Assembly: GCA_007922195.1 (NCBI GenBank)
Contig: ML682125.1
Span: forward strand, 1-64,000
Origin: Podocnemis expansa
Lineage: Eukaryota; Chordata; Testudines; Podocnemididae
DNA: 64,000 nt
Reading direction: 5' to 3'
This document shows positions 1 to 11,621 of the stretch, one piece after another; position 1 is the stretch's first letter, and each line of letters opens with the position of its first letter. A model generated the notes under the pieces. The model ran no database searches. It worked only from the letters and a program-made list of their open reading frames with translations, and was not told where the DNA came from. A program made the translations under genes and the position numbers.

Positions 1-292
1 GTAGCCCTTCCTCCCAGGGTGCTTAGCACCCTGGGAGGAAGGTCACACATTGTTTCGGAACACTTTGTTCCGAAACAACATGTCCGCACAGGGCTGTTTC
101 GAAACTAGCTGTTTCTAAACAACCTTGTTTCGAAAGGAAACAAGGTTTAAGCCGTTCCAAAAGAACGGCAGCCAATTCGAAACAAGTGGTTTGCTTGTTT
201 CGAAATGGCCATGCGTCATGTGGCCATGGCATTTCTTATTTCGAAACAACCTCATTGTTTTGAAATAAGAATGCTGTGTGAACACACCCTTT
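1..292. mobile_element. Palindrome-rich MITE, left end outside the window
   Basis: A run of near-perfect hairpins: 17-base arms cttcctcccagggtgct at about 8-42, 13-base arms ttgtttcggaaca at about 49-77, gccgttc...gaacggc near 152-170, and ttcttatttcgaaacaa with its complement near 231-270. The same cttcctccc hairpin occurs in the MITEs at 37.6 and 54.4 kb. The degraded right end (tgtgaacacaccct) resembles their terminal repeat. Confidence 0.6.
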
Positions 293-1476
293 GACTTTAC
301 ATTGAAACAAAGCGCATGTTTAACTCTTCTACTGTCCCCAGACAGTTGCGCTGATTGCTTTCCAAGATCTTCTCTGACCACTAGATGCCTTGTTCACCCA
401 TGTTTACTATTGCACACAGATACCCTAAACCCTCGCACCAGCATGAAACAAGGAATAATAACATTTTCTCTAACTGACAATTAGCTCACCATAGGTTGCA
501 TACATATCCTAAAGAAGAGAGAGGGTTGTAGCTTTTTCAATGTTAGTGAACAAAGGAGTGTATAAGAACTACTACAAGGCCGAAGCCGGCTGTGGGCTGC
601 CTGGATTTGAAGGCTTGCCTGTCAGTGGGCTCTGCCTGAGAAGGCCTGTACGGCCCTTATACTTATATATACACTATATATAGCCCTTTTAGGTTATTTT
701 TTCCCTTTATAGGCTGTATTAAATGAAGTTTAACAGGCAAACCAACAGACCCCACCCCGTTACCAAACAATAAAAAAAGACAAAGGACCGCTTCTAACTC
801 TTTTGAAGAGGGTCCTGGATAAGAAGGCACGTGTGGCAGTTATCCCCTATGCTGCAACATGTGCTTGCATATGCAGAGAAAGGTATATGTTTATACCAAA
901 GCAATTAAAGATATAAAAATGGCATGATTCTTTAAAGTTTTAGATTTACAAGCGACACCTCCTTGTCTTAGGAAACAGCCATGCCACACTCTGTGTCCCT
1001 AAAAGCCCGTGAAGTAAGCACCCCACCTCCTTGTTATTTCAAGCCACTTAATAGGACAAAAATCAAAACTTAGTGGCTTTGTAACCATATCAAATAGATT
1101 TTAGCATAGTTTATTTCTGAATGTGCGGCAACAAGCCCATTTTGACTTCTAATAATGTAAGCCTAAGGAGCTGCTAATCGGACTTAACTTGCACAATTGC
1201 ACAAATATTTGGTATGATGCAAAAATTTTCAAAAGAAGAAACTCTGCAGGAGGGTGCAGATGCCTAAAGGAACAAAAGAGAAGAAGAAGCAGGGTTAAAA
1301 ACAGGTCATTTATAAAGGTGATAGGAAAATCTTTCAGATCTTTTCTTTGGCTACCTCACCTACTTGAAGCAGCAAGCTTTTGCAGCAAAACTACAATGAC
1401 CGTACAAATAAAAGGTATTTAAACCGTTTTAATGTAACTCAGGATTCCTAGCAGCCTGCCTACCTCATGCACAAGC
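293..1476. other. No gene recognised
   Basis: AT-rich sequence with no long ORF of convincing composition. I see no confident repeat assignment. If the minus-strand open segment at 1477-1750 is an exon, this stretch would be its downstream intron. Confidence 0.4.
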
Positions 1477-1750
1477 ATCTTAAAGCACTATCCGGGTCCT
1501 CAGCCTCCATCACTTTCTCCACCAGCGCTGCTCCTAGAACTAGATGTTCCTGGGTTAAATGGAGGCGCTGCAGTGTGTATCCCAATGTGACGATGACATT
1601 TAACACAGTCTCCATACACAAACGGCTGCTAACGTCTTTAATTTGACCATTGTGGGGGAAAAATCTAACTCTGGCCCTCAAGTTCAGAAAGAGGCACACC
1701 AGAGCCTCCCCAGTGAAGCAGGCCCGTTCCCAGCCGAGACTCCAATGAGC
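1477..1750 (-). CDS. Candidate exon of an unrecognised gene
   Basis: A minus-strand frame stays open across about 270 bases and ends at ATGAG|gtaggc, a plausible splice donor. The peptide has ordinary protein composition: a hydrophobic stretch (GEALVCLFLNLRARVRFF) and then a helix-like part (SSRLCMETVLNVIVTLGYTL). I recognise no family. The upstream side runs into an LTR-like repeat near 1760, so the 5' exon limit is unclear. It may belong with the open segments at 2290-2755 and 3092-3232. An old decayed insertion is the main alternative. Confidence 0.3.
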
Positions 1751-1754
1751 AGAG

Positions 1755-2285
1755 AACGAGGTGTGGTTCAGAGTTTATTATTCAGCTGAATAACAAAAGG
1801 AACTGCATCGGAGGGCAGCAAAGAAGTGCTAGCCCCTCTGAGCAGGCCCCCCCAACAACTTGAGTGCAAGAGAGAGCCCCGAGGGGCAGCATCACAACAC
1901 TTTTATCCAGTACAGTATGATAATGCTTACATGATTGACAATGTTTTAGAGACCCTTATATGGTTACATTAACATTATTAAATACATATTAATGATTAAA
2001 GAATGCATATAATTATCCCCGCCTCTGTTTACTGTTGACATCATTTGCATTATCCTGGGCAGCCGCAGTACCTGCAAACTCATTAATTTCTGCCAAGAAG
2101 GGTGAGCAGGAGATAGGAGGTAATACTCCCTTTTCAGTTAGAACAAAGACGGACAGTCTAGCTTACATTCCTTGTCCAGATGGTCAGGAGAAAAAGCATG
2201 AGAAAGGGGAGATAACACACTTTAACTATCAACTCTAGGCCGCTTGTTAAAGAAACTTAGATACATGACTTGCCAGAGAAACGAC
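1755..2285. repeat. LTR-like interspersed sequence
   Basis: Non-coding, with an AT-rich tract and a reversed polyadenylation-like region (tttattattcagctgaata) near its left end. It separates two minus-strand open segments. Limits and family are uncertain; the call rests on texture and context. Confidence 0.3.
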
Positions 2286-2289
2286 CCCA

Positions 2290-2755
2290 CTACCATAGCA
2301 ACCCACGGCTCCAACGAGGCCTACACTTCAGCACCTTTCTCACTGTCCTACAAAAGAGATTACATATAATTTTTCTTACACCATTCATGGCATCTTCAGA
2401 CCAGTACAAACAGTCGTGACTCTGGTGCCTGGGGGCATCTATGACACACCCCAGGCAATCCTCAAATTGTTTCTGTCTCAGACAGCGATTGATGATGCCG
2501 TGCACAATCACTCGTACGATTGCATGCATGATGTTTTTATGGTCACAGATTTGCACAGGCTCAATCCCAAATTTCTCCCTCAGTGTTAGATAGTACATGC
2601 TTATAGAATAAGGATTCCTTGTTCTTTTGGCATCCTGTTGAACAGCTGGTTTTGGGGGTGGACAAAAACAGATTGGGCCCAATCTCTTTGCCTCTTCAGA
2701 GCTGTCGGTGTCCGGAATCTCCAAGGCCTCTGAAGAATCATCACTCAGCTGCTAA
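2290..2755 (-). CDS. Candidate exon with a Cys/His motif, unrecognised gene
   Basis: A minus-strand frame is open from a possible splice acceptor (gttgtttttag at about 2756-2766) to TAG at 2290. No ATG opens the 144-residue frame (the first counted codon is TTG), which suits an internal exon. It starts acidic and serine-rich (SDDSSEALEIPDTDSSEEAK). Later it has a CxxC...SHDC cluster (EDCLGCVIDAPRHQSHDCLYW) that could bind zinc, and a basic tail. I cannot name the family. The frame length, composition and acceptor argue for real coding origin, cellular or a domesticated or viral remnant. Confidence 0.35.
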
Positions 2756-3091
2756 AAACAACGTACGGTAAGACATTTTTGTATTTATTTTTCGTGATGT
2801 GATTTTAAAACCTTTTACCTTGCATGGCAAGAGACCCCCACAGATTTAAGAGATGGGAAAAAAAAACCCCAAACCAAAAAAACAACATGTCGTCTCATCC
2901 AAAAAGCTCCTAGCTACTGGACTTCCCTCCCCCCCTCCACACACACACAATGTACCTGTGCCATATCTTCAGACATCCCTTTGTTTGAATCGCATGGGTT
3001 TTCACTTTGGTTTGGGGTGGGGGGTCTCAAACAAAGCCAGACTCTGTGATTTGTCCTTGTGTTTCTCCTCCATAGTGTCAGCTATCCCCGC

Positions 3092-3232
3092 TTACTGGAT
3101 CCCACAGCCTGTCTCAATCACCCCATGTGTCAGCGGAGTGATTGCTTCTTCAGCCCCCACAAAAGCACCCGTATAACACCTCTTCATGAGCGGCTTGACC
3201 ACTGATGTTGACGAGGAGCTTCTAGGGGCTGC
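3092..3232 (-). CDS. Candidate first exon, unrecognised gene
   Basis: An ATG in good context (aaagATGg) at 3232 opens about 46 codons beginning MAAPRSSSSTSVVKPLMKRC. They run to a donor-like site (atcca|gtaagc). Its phase 2 end does not fit the phase 0 start of the 2290-2755 segment, so either an exon is missing or the two are unrelated. Confidence 0.25.
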   Translation of the reverse strand, partial: AAPRSSSSTSVVKPLMKRCYTGAFVGAEEAITPLTHGVIETGCGIQ

Positions 3233-3747
3233 CATCTTTAATCAACTGCCTTGTTTAAGCAGTCCGTCCTCTTTCACGCAACAGCTGCGTGCTACTCAGA
3301 GATGCTACATTTCAGAAGACTGCCCTAAATAACGAGGATCTTCTGTTTCAAGGATACAGTGCAGTGTGGTTAGTTAGTGCTTTATTGTTTAGTTGAAAAA
3401 AAAAAAATTAAACATAACTGTTGAGGGGTAATGACCACATGGTGGGGTCATTTGTAAAAGGGAAAAGGCAGGGGCATGCCCAGGCTTGCCATGATCATGT
3501 TTTAACATGTTTGTCTTTTTTTTTTATCTACCACTAGGGCCTTCATTTTTAGCTAGGAGCTTTTGGATGCTAATATATGTTTATTTCCACTGTGTAAGAG
3601 GTTCTTTTCTCTGTCCTCTAATTGTTTTTAAGCTGGCAGATCCTTCTTTATATCAACCTAAGTTTTTTTTCTTTTTGTCTCACTTAAAAAAGACTCTGCA
3701 GCAGGAACTGTTTCTGCTGGAGGGGGTAACACAGACCCAGCCTGTCA

Positions 3748-3830
3748 AAAAAAAAACCAAGGAGTTGTGTGGCACTTAAAGACTAACAGATTTATTTTTT
3801 GCAGGAGGTTTCATGGGAGAAAAAGCAACC
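3748..3830 (+). repeat. PLE terminal-repeat fragment
   Basis: Contains aaggagttgtgtggcactta, then gactaacagatttattttttgc and catgggagaaa. This is the PLE terminal sequence seen repeatedly in this window. Confidence 0.6.
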
Positions 3831-4018
3831 CCTCTGCTTGGATTTAGTCTAGCTGCCGTATCAAGCTAGCCTCTCTTCTCCTTTTTAGTAGCTTTGACTG
3901 GCAGGCTTTGCTGAATACCTATTTTTCCTTTTCTCTCTCTTCCCCCACATAGTCCTCTCTTCCAGCCTTTTCTTCTCTAGGCTCTAGCAGCTGCACCAGG
4001 CTAGCCCCTCTCACAGCT

Positions 4019-4036
4019 ACACACACACACACACAA
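4019..4036. repeat. (CA)n microsatellite
   Basis: About 17 bases of CA dinucleotide followed by AT steps. Confidence 0.85.
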
Positions 4037-4136
4037 ATATATATATTCACTTTTCCATTTTCCTCTCTGTCCCCAGCTAGCCTTTGTGTCTACTAGAGAG
4101 CAGAAGCCCCCTTTTTCTGCTCTCTAGCCTGTATCA

Positions 4137-4995
4137 TGCTTGTATTAGAAATTAGAAATCTACTTGTTTTTATGTGTGTTGCAAGTGATTTGTTCTTAAG
4201 GCAATCCCAGATTGAGGGTCTGCAAAACTGTTGGGCCTCTTCATGGTCCCCACCAGGGGGGCTCCCATCTACAGTGGGCCCAAGAAGAAACCCGTTTGAC
4301 AAGTTATCCAGACTGACCATGTGGCTCACCTCCATTTGGATCTGGCAGGGACTCTGAAATAAAAGGCAGGGGACCCATCTCCATTTTGTCTTTAGTCTTC
4401 AGTCTGCAACCTACAACCAACACCCTCCTCTGGAACTATTCTCCTGGGACTGAACAAAGGACTGAGACCCACCCAGCTGCTGCTGCTGGGTGCACGCCAG
4501 AGGAGTGGGACTAACCTGCAAACTACAGGATCTTCAAGGATTTGCTATCTATGGACTCTAAATCATTATGTATCTGATTCACATTGACTCTTTAACATCT
4601 CTCATATTTTTTCTTTTAAATTAAACCTTTAGTTGTAGTTATTAAAGGACTGGCTGACAGCATGGTATTTTGGGTAAGACCCAAGCCTAAATTGTTCTGG
4701 GTGATGTGGCTGGCCCTCTGGGGTCAGGAGAACCTATTTCGCTAAGAGACCCAGTGGCTAGAGGGGACCACAGGAACTGATGTGCAGTAAGAGGGCTGTT
4801 TCTATTTTGTTATGCTTGGTGATGACTAGAGTAGGGAGTCAAAAGCATGTTTTGTTACTGACTGTGAAACCGGTTTAAGTACCACCCCTCAGTGGTTTGG
4901 GGGTTTGGCCCCTGGTTTTGCAGCTTGCACTGATTTTGGAACATTCATAAGGTCATCCCAGGAGGCCTGGGTCACACTCTCACCTTCTGCTGCCA
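4137..4995 (+). repeat. Dispersed LTR-like repeat, copy 1
   Basis: Shares long stretches with copies at 12.9, 18.7 and 29.7 kb: the cagactgaccatgtg block, the tttaacatctctcatatttt block, ggtattttgggtaaga, ttgttctgggtgatgtggct, and ttgcagcttg near the right end. A poly(A)-type attaaa lies in the middle. No coding capacity. All four copies have the same orientation. Confidence 0.6.
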
Positions 4996-4999
4996 TCTG

Positions 5000-7200
5000 T
5001 CTCCCTACTGTCACCCCTGTGAGTCAGGTTCTTGAGGCTCCACCAGCTCATGGTGATTTTGGTGCTCGGTGTGGAACCTCACCATTAGTGCAGGAGGGCC
5101 TTCCTCTCCTCTGGAGACTCACCGCCATGTGAAATCCACAGTGGGAGCCCTTGTAACCAAGAACTTCAGGCCATTAAGTGTCTGCTGCTAGGGAAGAACA
5201 TAATGTTGGCAATGTACAGGAAAGAGTAAATGCATTTGTGGCATGGGCATTCCTGAACTGCAGTGGGGACATGGTGGCACCTGTCCCTGGATTTTGGTAT
5301 CAGCTCACCTTGCCAGAGCACAACCAAGAGGGTTACTTTTCTGTGGTGGATCACTGGTGATGCTCCACTGATCTCCATGTGGGCTGTTCAGGCAAGGCGT
5401 ATGACACTTGCATCTTTAAGAACAGAGGTCTGTTTCTAAAAGCTGTGAGCAGGGACTTTCTTCCTTGAGCAGTGCATCACCACCATGGGGAAATACTTGT
5501 AGTAATCCTGGGACATCCAGCTTGCCTTGGCTCATGAAGCTGTATGTTGGCTCCTTTGATGGTGTAGTAACCTTGCAGAGGAAGGGGTTAACACCCTGGT
5601 CAGTGAGTCCCAGGACGGCCAATAGAAACAAAGTGCATGTGTTTGAATTAGAGCAGCAGCCAGGCCTGTTCCTATTTGGTGGCAGCAGAGCTCCTGGAAG
5701 GATCAGGAGGAGGCCAGAGAGACAGGCCTGAAGGATCTAGCAACATCCTTGCCATATAAGTTCAAGTTTCTAACTGGCCAGGTGTGAGTAGAACAGGGAA
5801 TGTATAGCTAGGTGTGGTCAGGGTATTGGTTTTGGATTCCTCTATGCTGAACATATGTACCTCCTCCCACTACCCTGTAACTACTTAAGTCAAATCCCAG
5901 AGAAGCACCTCTCTGTGTTTCCTATCTGTTCTTTTAAATTAATTTACTCTTTGAAAATAAGCTCTGCTTTTGTGTGCATGTGCTTCAGACTGCATGGCCA
6001 GCTACTAAAGAGGATTTGGTTCCATTTTCAGTGGATATCCCAGCTGAGGTTCAATCGATCTCCTGAGGGAGGAGGAAAAGCAATTGAAGGTACCTCCCAG
6101 GAAGGAATTCCCAAGTGCATCTTCCTGTATTTTCAAGAGGTTTTTGCATTTGGGTGGTGGTAATAATACCACTCCAAGGCCAGGAGATTGGTGGCCTTGG
6201 AGAGTTTTAAGAGAAGGCTTTAAGGCGTGCTGCAGGCCCCTGCCTTCTGCACTTAGGGCCAGAGTGGGGAAACAGCCTTGACAGATGGTGCCAAGGAAGG
6301 ATTCTCTTACCAGTTCAGTGGGAGCAGAAAGAGATTTGAACACAGAATGAAAGGAAGCTGGTGCTGCTTACTCATTAGGTTGGATTTCAGCTTCAACAAC
6401 ATCTCAAGGGTTATAGCTTCACCTTGTGTGCTGCACAGTATCTGTGTCATGTAAGGGGGAAAGCAGGCACCAGGGTGAAACTGATGAGCTGTCTGCTGAA
6501 TTTGAACTGCCAGAAACACCAGCAGTTAGAAAAGCCAATCATAGGCGCTGAGGGAGGCTTCCAAGGAGCATTTTAATAGTCAGCAAGAGCTGTGTTCTCT
6601 GCTGCTTTCCTGAAATAGTCTCTTGCTTGTATATGCTACAAATACACATTGCTGCGAATTTTGCCCTGCTTGGTGCACATTTAGACATGGGGCTGGGTCT
6701 TTGCATCCTGCTATGTATTCAGCAGTGCTTTGGATGAACTAATAAAGATACTCAATTTACAAAAACAGAACTTAATTGTGTGCCAATCAGCCATTAACAA
6801 AATTAGAGTGCAAACAACCACATGCAAAGTTAAGAAAACCCTGTGAAGTGAGTGAGCCACAGTTTGCAGTCTCAAGTGACACCAGAAATAAACAGGAAAC
6901 ATTTATTTCTATGTATGTAATTGGCACCCAGTACTTATGTACACACCCACCAAGTGGTGGTTTGAGGGGAAAGAAAAACAACTAATCACACAAAAAATCG
7001 TGTGAAGGGATAATGCATGTCCATGCATACACGAGCTCCCTTCCCCTTTGTCAGCAGGCTCATGTGCATGTACCTGGTGGGACTGGCCTGACTCCTGTGG
7101 TGTTCCTAATGGATCCCAACTCATAGCATGGCTGGAGTCTCCTGCCACTTCTCACCCCTCCCATGTTCCCTGAAGGGTCTTTATCTTGGGCTTCTCCAAG
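5000..7200. other. No gene recognised
   Basis: Mixed sequence with only short ORFs on both strands and no recognisable domain. I see no assignable repeat, although unrecognised old repeats are likely. Confidence 0.4.
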
Positions 7201-7250
7201 GTAACCACAGTGGCCTGTAGGGTGCAGATGGGGTGTGTGGTACAACCTTA
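7201..7250 (-). repeat. LTR fragment joined to truncated pol
   Basis: About 50 bases (gtaaccacagtggcctgtag and on) repeat almost exactly at 10576-10626 inside the 5' LTR of the same Ty3/Gypsy element. Here they directly follow the broken RNase H frame. The integrase and the rest of the 3' end are missing. Confidence 0.7.
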
Positions 7251-8825
7251 CCTCTCTGTCACAGCCCATTTTAACGCCAGGAACTCCACTTGGTGAGCAG
7301 GGTAGTTTCTCTCTGATGGTGTGAGGCCTCGACTTGCAAAAGCTACAGGTCGAAGTTTGCCTTCACGCTCTTGATAAAGGACAGCTCCTAAACCAGTGTA
7401 GCGTGCATCAACATGGAGTTCATATGGCTGAGTGGGGTCAGCATACACCAAAACAGGTGCTTGAGTAAGCTGTTGAATGATGTTATGGAAAGCTGCTTCA
7501 CATTAAGAAGTCCAGCGCTTTCCGAACGGTGTGCTCACATTGAAGTATTGATGCCGGGGTGGTCTGCCCTTTTTCTTATTTGTGGGAGGGTATCCCTTTG
7601 TGAGTTCTGTGAGGGCATGCACAATATGGGAATAATTTTTTATGAACCTGCAACAATAGCCACAGAATCCCAGAAATGATTGTAATTCCTTGAGAGTTGT
7701 AGGCCTTGGCCAGGTGGTAACTGCTTTTACCTTCTCTGGGTCTGTCGCTATACCATCTGCAGATACAATGTGTCCTACATATCGCACAGATGTCTGGCAG
7801 AAGATGCACTTGTCTAAGGATAACTTGAGACCAGCCTCTTCCAACTGATCCAGGACCTTGTACAGCTGAGTTTCATGTTCTTCTAAAGTGCGCCCAAAAA
7901 CCACAATGTCATCCAGATACACCAGGCACTCTAACAGGTGCATATCCCCTACAACCTGTTCCATGAGTCGCTGAAATGTGGCTGGAGCCCCAGATACTCC
8001 TTGTGGCATACGATTAAATTGGTAAAATCCCAAGGGGCAGATGAACACTGTCTTCTCCCGGTCCTCTGGTGCCATGGGTACTTGATAGTATCCACTGCGG
8101 AGATCAAGTACAGAGAACCAGCAACTACCATTCAGGCTATCCAAAGCATCATCCACCTGGGGCATTGTGTATTGGTCAGGAATTGTTCGCCTGTTCAGGG
8201 TGCGATAATCAACACACATGCGCACCTTGCCACTTTTCTTTCGTACCACAACTGGCGATGCATAAGGGCTTCTGGATTCCTCAATAATACCTGCTTGGGC
8301 CAGTTCCTGTAGGTGCTGCCTCACATCTTCAATATCTGCAGGGGCTAGTCGTCTTGATCTCTCTCGAAAAGGCTGACCATCTTGCATTCGGATATGGTGT
8401 TCCACACCCTGAGCACACCCAACATCCCACTCATGCATAGAGAAAACAGCCTTCCTCTTGACTAACTCCTCACACAGCCGGTCCTTCCACTTGGCAGGAA
8501 TGGGGGAATCCCCAAACTGGAAACTATCCTTCCCAAAAGGCTTAGCCTTGGTCTCCTCTTGGGATGCAGGGCGCCCCACTTGCTGGTATGCAGCTTTACC
8601 TAAAGCATGCATTGGTAGCTCCTGCAGATAGTTATTCCCTGCCATCTCTTGACACTTCTGTGCTAATCTTTGAAACAGGTTTGCATTTGTCCCAGGATTA
8701 AAGGTGCATATTCTCTTCCCTTTGGATCTGGGCAGATCAATGCCAATGTTCCTATTTCCTGGGTTGTCCCAGCAACATCCTTTGGAAATTGGACCTTTAA
8801 CAGGATATACCCCAGATAGGGGCAT
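7248..8825 (-). pseudogene. Ty3/Gypsy pol: reverse transcriptase and RNase H, broken
   Basis: Reverse transcriptase blocks in order: KKSGKVRMCVDYRTLN, LDLRSGYYQVPM, PQGVSGAPATFQRLM, the catalytic YLDD (about 7908-7919), and LGFCGYCCRFIKNYS. After an in-frame stop at 7503-7505 the frame continues into RNase H (ELHVDARYTGLGAVLYQ, then the NYPAHQVEFLALKWAV helix) and breaks at about 7250 against an LTR fragment. No integrase is seen. The sequence is typical of vertebrate Ty3/Gypsy retrotransposons. It cannot make an active polymerase as it stands. Confidence 0.9.
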
Positions 8826-9088
8826 GAGTCACCACCAATTCCCCAGACTGTCAAACCGGACAGGGAATGCAGGGGCAAATGCTGCAGGTGTTCTCAATAG
8901 TAAGATTCATAAAGTATGGTGACCTGTGATCCACTATCCAGCAATGCCTCACACAAACGTCCCTCTATACGGATGGGCACGACAGCTTGGGGCCCTATTA
9001 GCCCATCAGGGTAACCCTGATCTGTGTCCTTTTTGGGGGAGCCTTGGAATTTCAGGGCCTTGGATCGCTCCTTCTCCAAGCCCCATTA
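8663..9088 (-). pseudogene. Ty3/Gypsy protease region, broken
   Basis: The frame overlaps the gag end by about 35 bases in the -1 frame. It contains LLDSGSQVT, the aspartic-protease active-site motif, then a TGA at about 8894, and stays in the same frame to 8663. Reverse transcriptase lies in another frame, so at least one indel separates them. The gag-pol -1 overlap suggests frameshift expression in the ancestor. I see no clear slippery heptamer. Confidence 0.75.
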
Positions 9089-10425
9089 GCGTTTCCCTGA
9101 AACCTCCTACGGCTTTCCTGCAGTCTCCGAGATACCTTTGCATGGTCTGTCGTGTTCTGGCACTCCAATGCATAGTGTCCATCTCTCCCACAGTTATAAC
9201 AGGACCCCTTTTTCGGGCTATCACCCCTCTGGTTATTTTTCCTTTTTTCAGATGGTGCAGCATAAGCCTTCAGCATGGCCACTTCTTGGGTCAAATCTCT
9301 CAGGACTGCTGCTGATGATGGGGCATCCTCTGTTACTCCATGCACTGTGGTGGTGTAACTCCCTACCTTCCTTGGCAGTGCCACGGTATCTGCCTGCATA
9401 AATTGCTCCTCTTCTTCACGTATCTCTTGAATGAGATTGTGGAATGGAGGTGGGTTTTGGATCCGCTCCCTCAGCTGTAGTCGCCACAGCATCAACCCAT
9501 CTTGTCGGGTTCCCTGAAGGATCTGATCTAACCTAGGAGAATCAATGTGCTTAGTGGGAATTCCTCCCTTCTGCACTACCTGCTGCAGTAAGTCCTGCAG
9601 CCTCCTGACGAAATCTGACAACCTCTCATGAGACCCTTGATAGGTGTGACGAAACTGATAATACAGGTCTTCGCTGCTATCCGTTGTGCCGTAGACACTC
9701 TCAAGAGCAGCTAAATAGTCATGCACCGTGGCAGCTGGTTGGGAGTCTTTCAGGGTTTGGACAATCCGCATAGCAGGTCCCCTCAGACTCTCAAGCACCT
9801 GTTTCCGCTTTTCAGCATCGGAGCGTTGCCACTTTTGGACAAGGGGCACTGAAGATTCCCTCCAGGTCTCATAATCATCTTCCCCCAAGCGTACAGGTAT
9901 GACTCCAGAGAAACAAGGTAACTGCTTTTATGGTGCATTTTCAGGTACTGGCTTCAACACATCTCTGAGGGCATTCCCCAACTCTTTTGCCCACTCCACT
10001 GGGTTGGGTGCTGCAGGTGTTGGAGTCCCTCCTAATGCCAATATTAATTCCTCTCGTGTCCGCTTCTCATTTGCCATCAGACTCTGTAGCTTCTGAGCTA
10101 ATGAGTCCACCTCCAGTAACAAAGGTGTGCTAGCAGAGGACTGTCTTGGCCCCAGAATTGTCCAGGGGGTACCTCCCACTTGCACTTCTTTGGGTACTTT
10201 ATCAGGATCTGCTTCTTTGGAATGAGTACATAGTGCTATCATGCCCTTCAATTCACGACTGTAAATACGAGTGTGGACCTTCACTCTCCCCAGTATTCCC
10301 ACTGCATCTAGGCTCTCCTCAATTTCATTGGGTTCCATCTCTTCTGGGAATCCGGCCACCAGCACAGCCTGGGCTACTAAGATCTGTGCCCCTCGGCAAA
10401 GGTCTTCTAGTAATTGTCTCTCCAT
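9052..10425 (-). pseudogene. Ty3/Gypsy gag with PNMA-like N-terminus, one nonsense codon
   Basis: One frame runs from ATG (10425) to TGA (9052), broken only by TAA at 9930-9928. The first 95 residues have the spacing of PNMA-family N-termini: LLEDLCRG, a hydrophobic strand, EIEESLDAVGILGRVKVH, and a GGTPWTIL block. After the stop comes a capsid-like part (YETWRES, LRGPAMRIVQTL, YGTTDSSEDLYYQF, LSDFVRRLQDLL) and a CCHC knuckle (CYNCGRDGHYALEC, about 9161-9202). PNMA genes are known to descend from Ty3/Gypsy gag, so this is a non-domesticated relative. The pol that follows confirms that it is an element rather than a host PNMA gene. Confidence 0.85.
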
Positions 10426-10516
10426 TCCCCTTTTCTTTTTCTTTCAGCAGGTGGTCTCTTTTCACTGTGAAGGAGCACCCAGAGTGTGTGACATAGAGGT
10501 TTGTGTCTGCAAGAGT

Positions 10517-10534
10517 TCCCCGTACGGGCCACCA
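10517..10534 (-). other. Primer-binding site matching tRNA-Ile(AAU)
   Basis: The plus strand reads tccccgtacgggccacca. From memory this equals the last 18 bases, CCA included, of vertebrate tRNA-Ile(AAU). On the minus strand it sits two bases after the LTR end and 92 bases before the gag ATG, as expected for a PBS. Confidence 0.75.
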
Positions 10535-10536
10535 AG

Positions 10537-11600
10537 TGTAACACCCACGTGGCCAGATTGAGTCTGCCAGATTGAGTAACCACAGTGGCCTGTAGGGTGC
10601 AGATGGGGGTGTGTGGTACAACCTTGGATGATGGGACCTCTGTGTCCCCTTAAATCTCCAGTCCAGGTTGTCTCTCACAGGGCTTTGCTAGGGACAACAG
10701 CAGACACCCCCCCCCCAGGTGCCGTGATCACTCAGCCACCAACACGCAGGGCACAAAAAGCTAAATTGCAGGAAGGCTCTGCAAGTCCCTCTTGAACCAT
10801 ACATAGGGAAACCCCAGCAATTTTTCCTAGCCCGCAGCCTTTCATCCCTGAAATATATTATCCTGCCCTTCTCTTGAGCAATATATGTTTATTAATTAGT
10901 TTACCACTTCATCAAGGGAAAGGGGACATACACCAACCTTTGTAATCTCAGCAGATTTCCCCAGGACTGCAGACAAACTTACTGGTAGGGATCAAATATT
11001 AAATTAGTTTACTGACTACAGAAAGATAGATCTTACATAAGTATGAGTGGTAGGCATAAAGGTCAGAGATAGTTGCCAAAGAAAATAAAAAGTAAGCATG
11101 CAGTCTAAATTCCAAACCGTATCACACCAAGCACCATTTGGCTCAAGCAGTTTTCCTCACCCCACTGGATGTTGCAGGTAGCTTCAGCCCTGACTACACA
11201 GGCTTTCCCTTTTAATTCTTGGACCAGTCTCCTCACTTCAACTCTTTTTCTTCCTACTATTGTTGTAGTCTTCAGCATGGGTGAGGGAAGAGAATGGTCA
11301 AAGCATGATGCTACCGTCCCCTATTTCATAGTCTCAGTCCCTGTGCATGGCCCAGACATATCCTGTGGGGTGTTGCTGAGTCCCAGAATTTAGCAGTTCC
11401 CTTGGTGTGGTCTTCTTCAACTGAGTCCTAGAGGTGGAGCAATCCCCAAAGTGTGGTGCTTGTGCATCTCCCTTACAGAAATGTAAATCCATTGTTTACA
11501 ATCCCCCTGCTAATTAATGGTTCTTTAGTGCCTGCCTGGGAGGGGGCCAGCTTCCTTGTTGTCCCTGGAGGACAGGCAGTGGATGACTCCCAAGCCGACA
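10537..11600 (-). repeat. 5' LTR of the Ty3/Gypsy element
   Basis: It starts TGTAACACC on the plus strand next to the PBS, so on the minus strand the LTR ends ...TTACA. Its inner part is duplicated at 7201-7250. The far boundary is not clear and is placed near 11600, before a PLE fragment. Confidence 0.6.
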
Positions 11601-11621
11601 ACACGTTTCAACAACAAGTGT

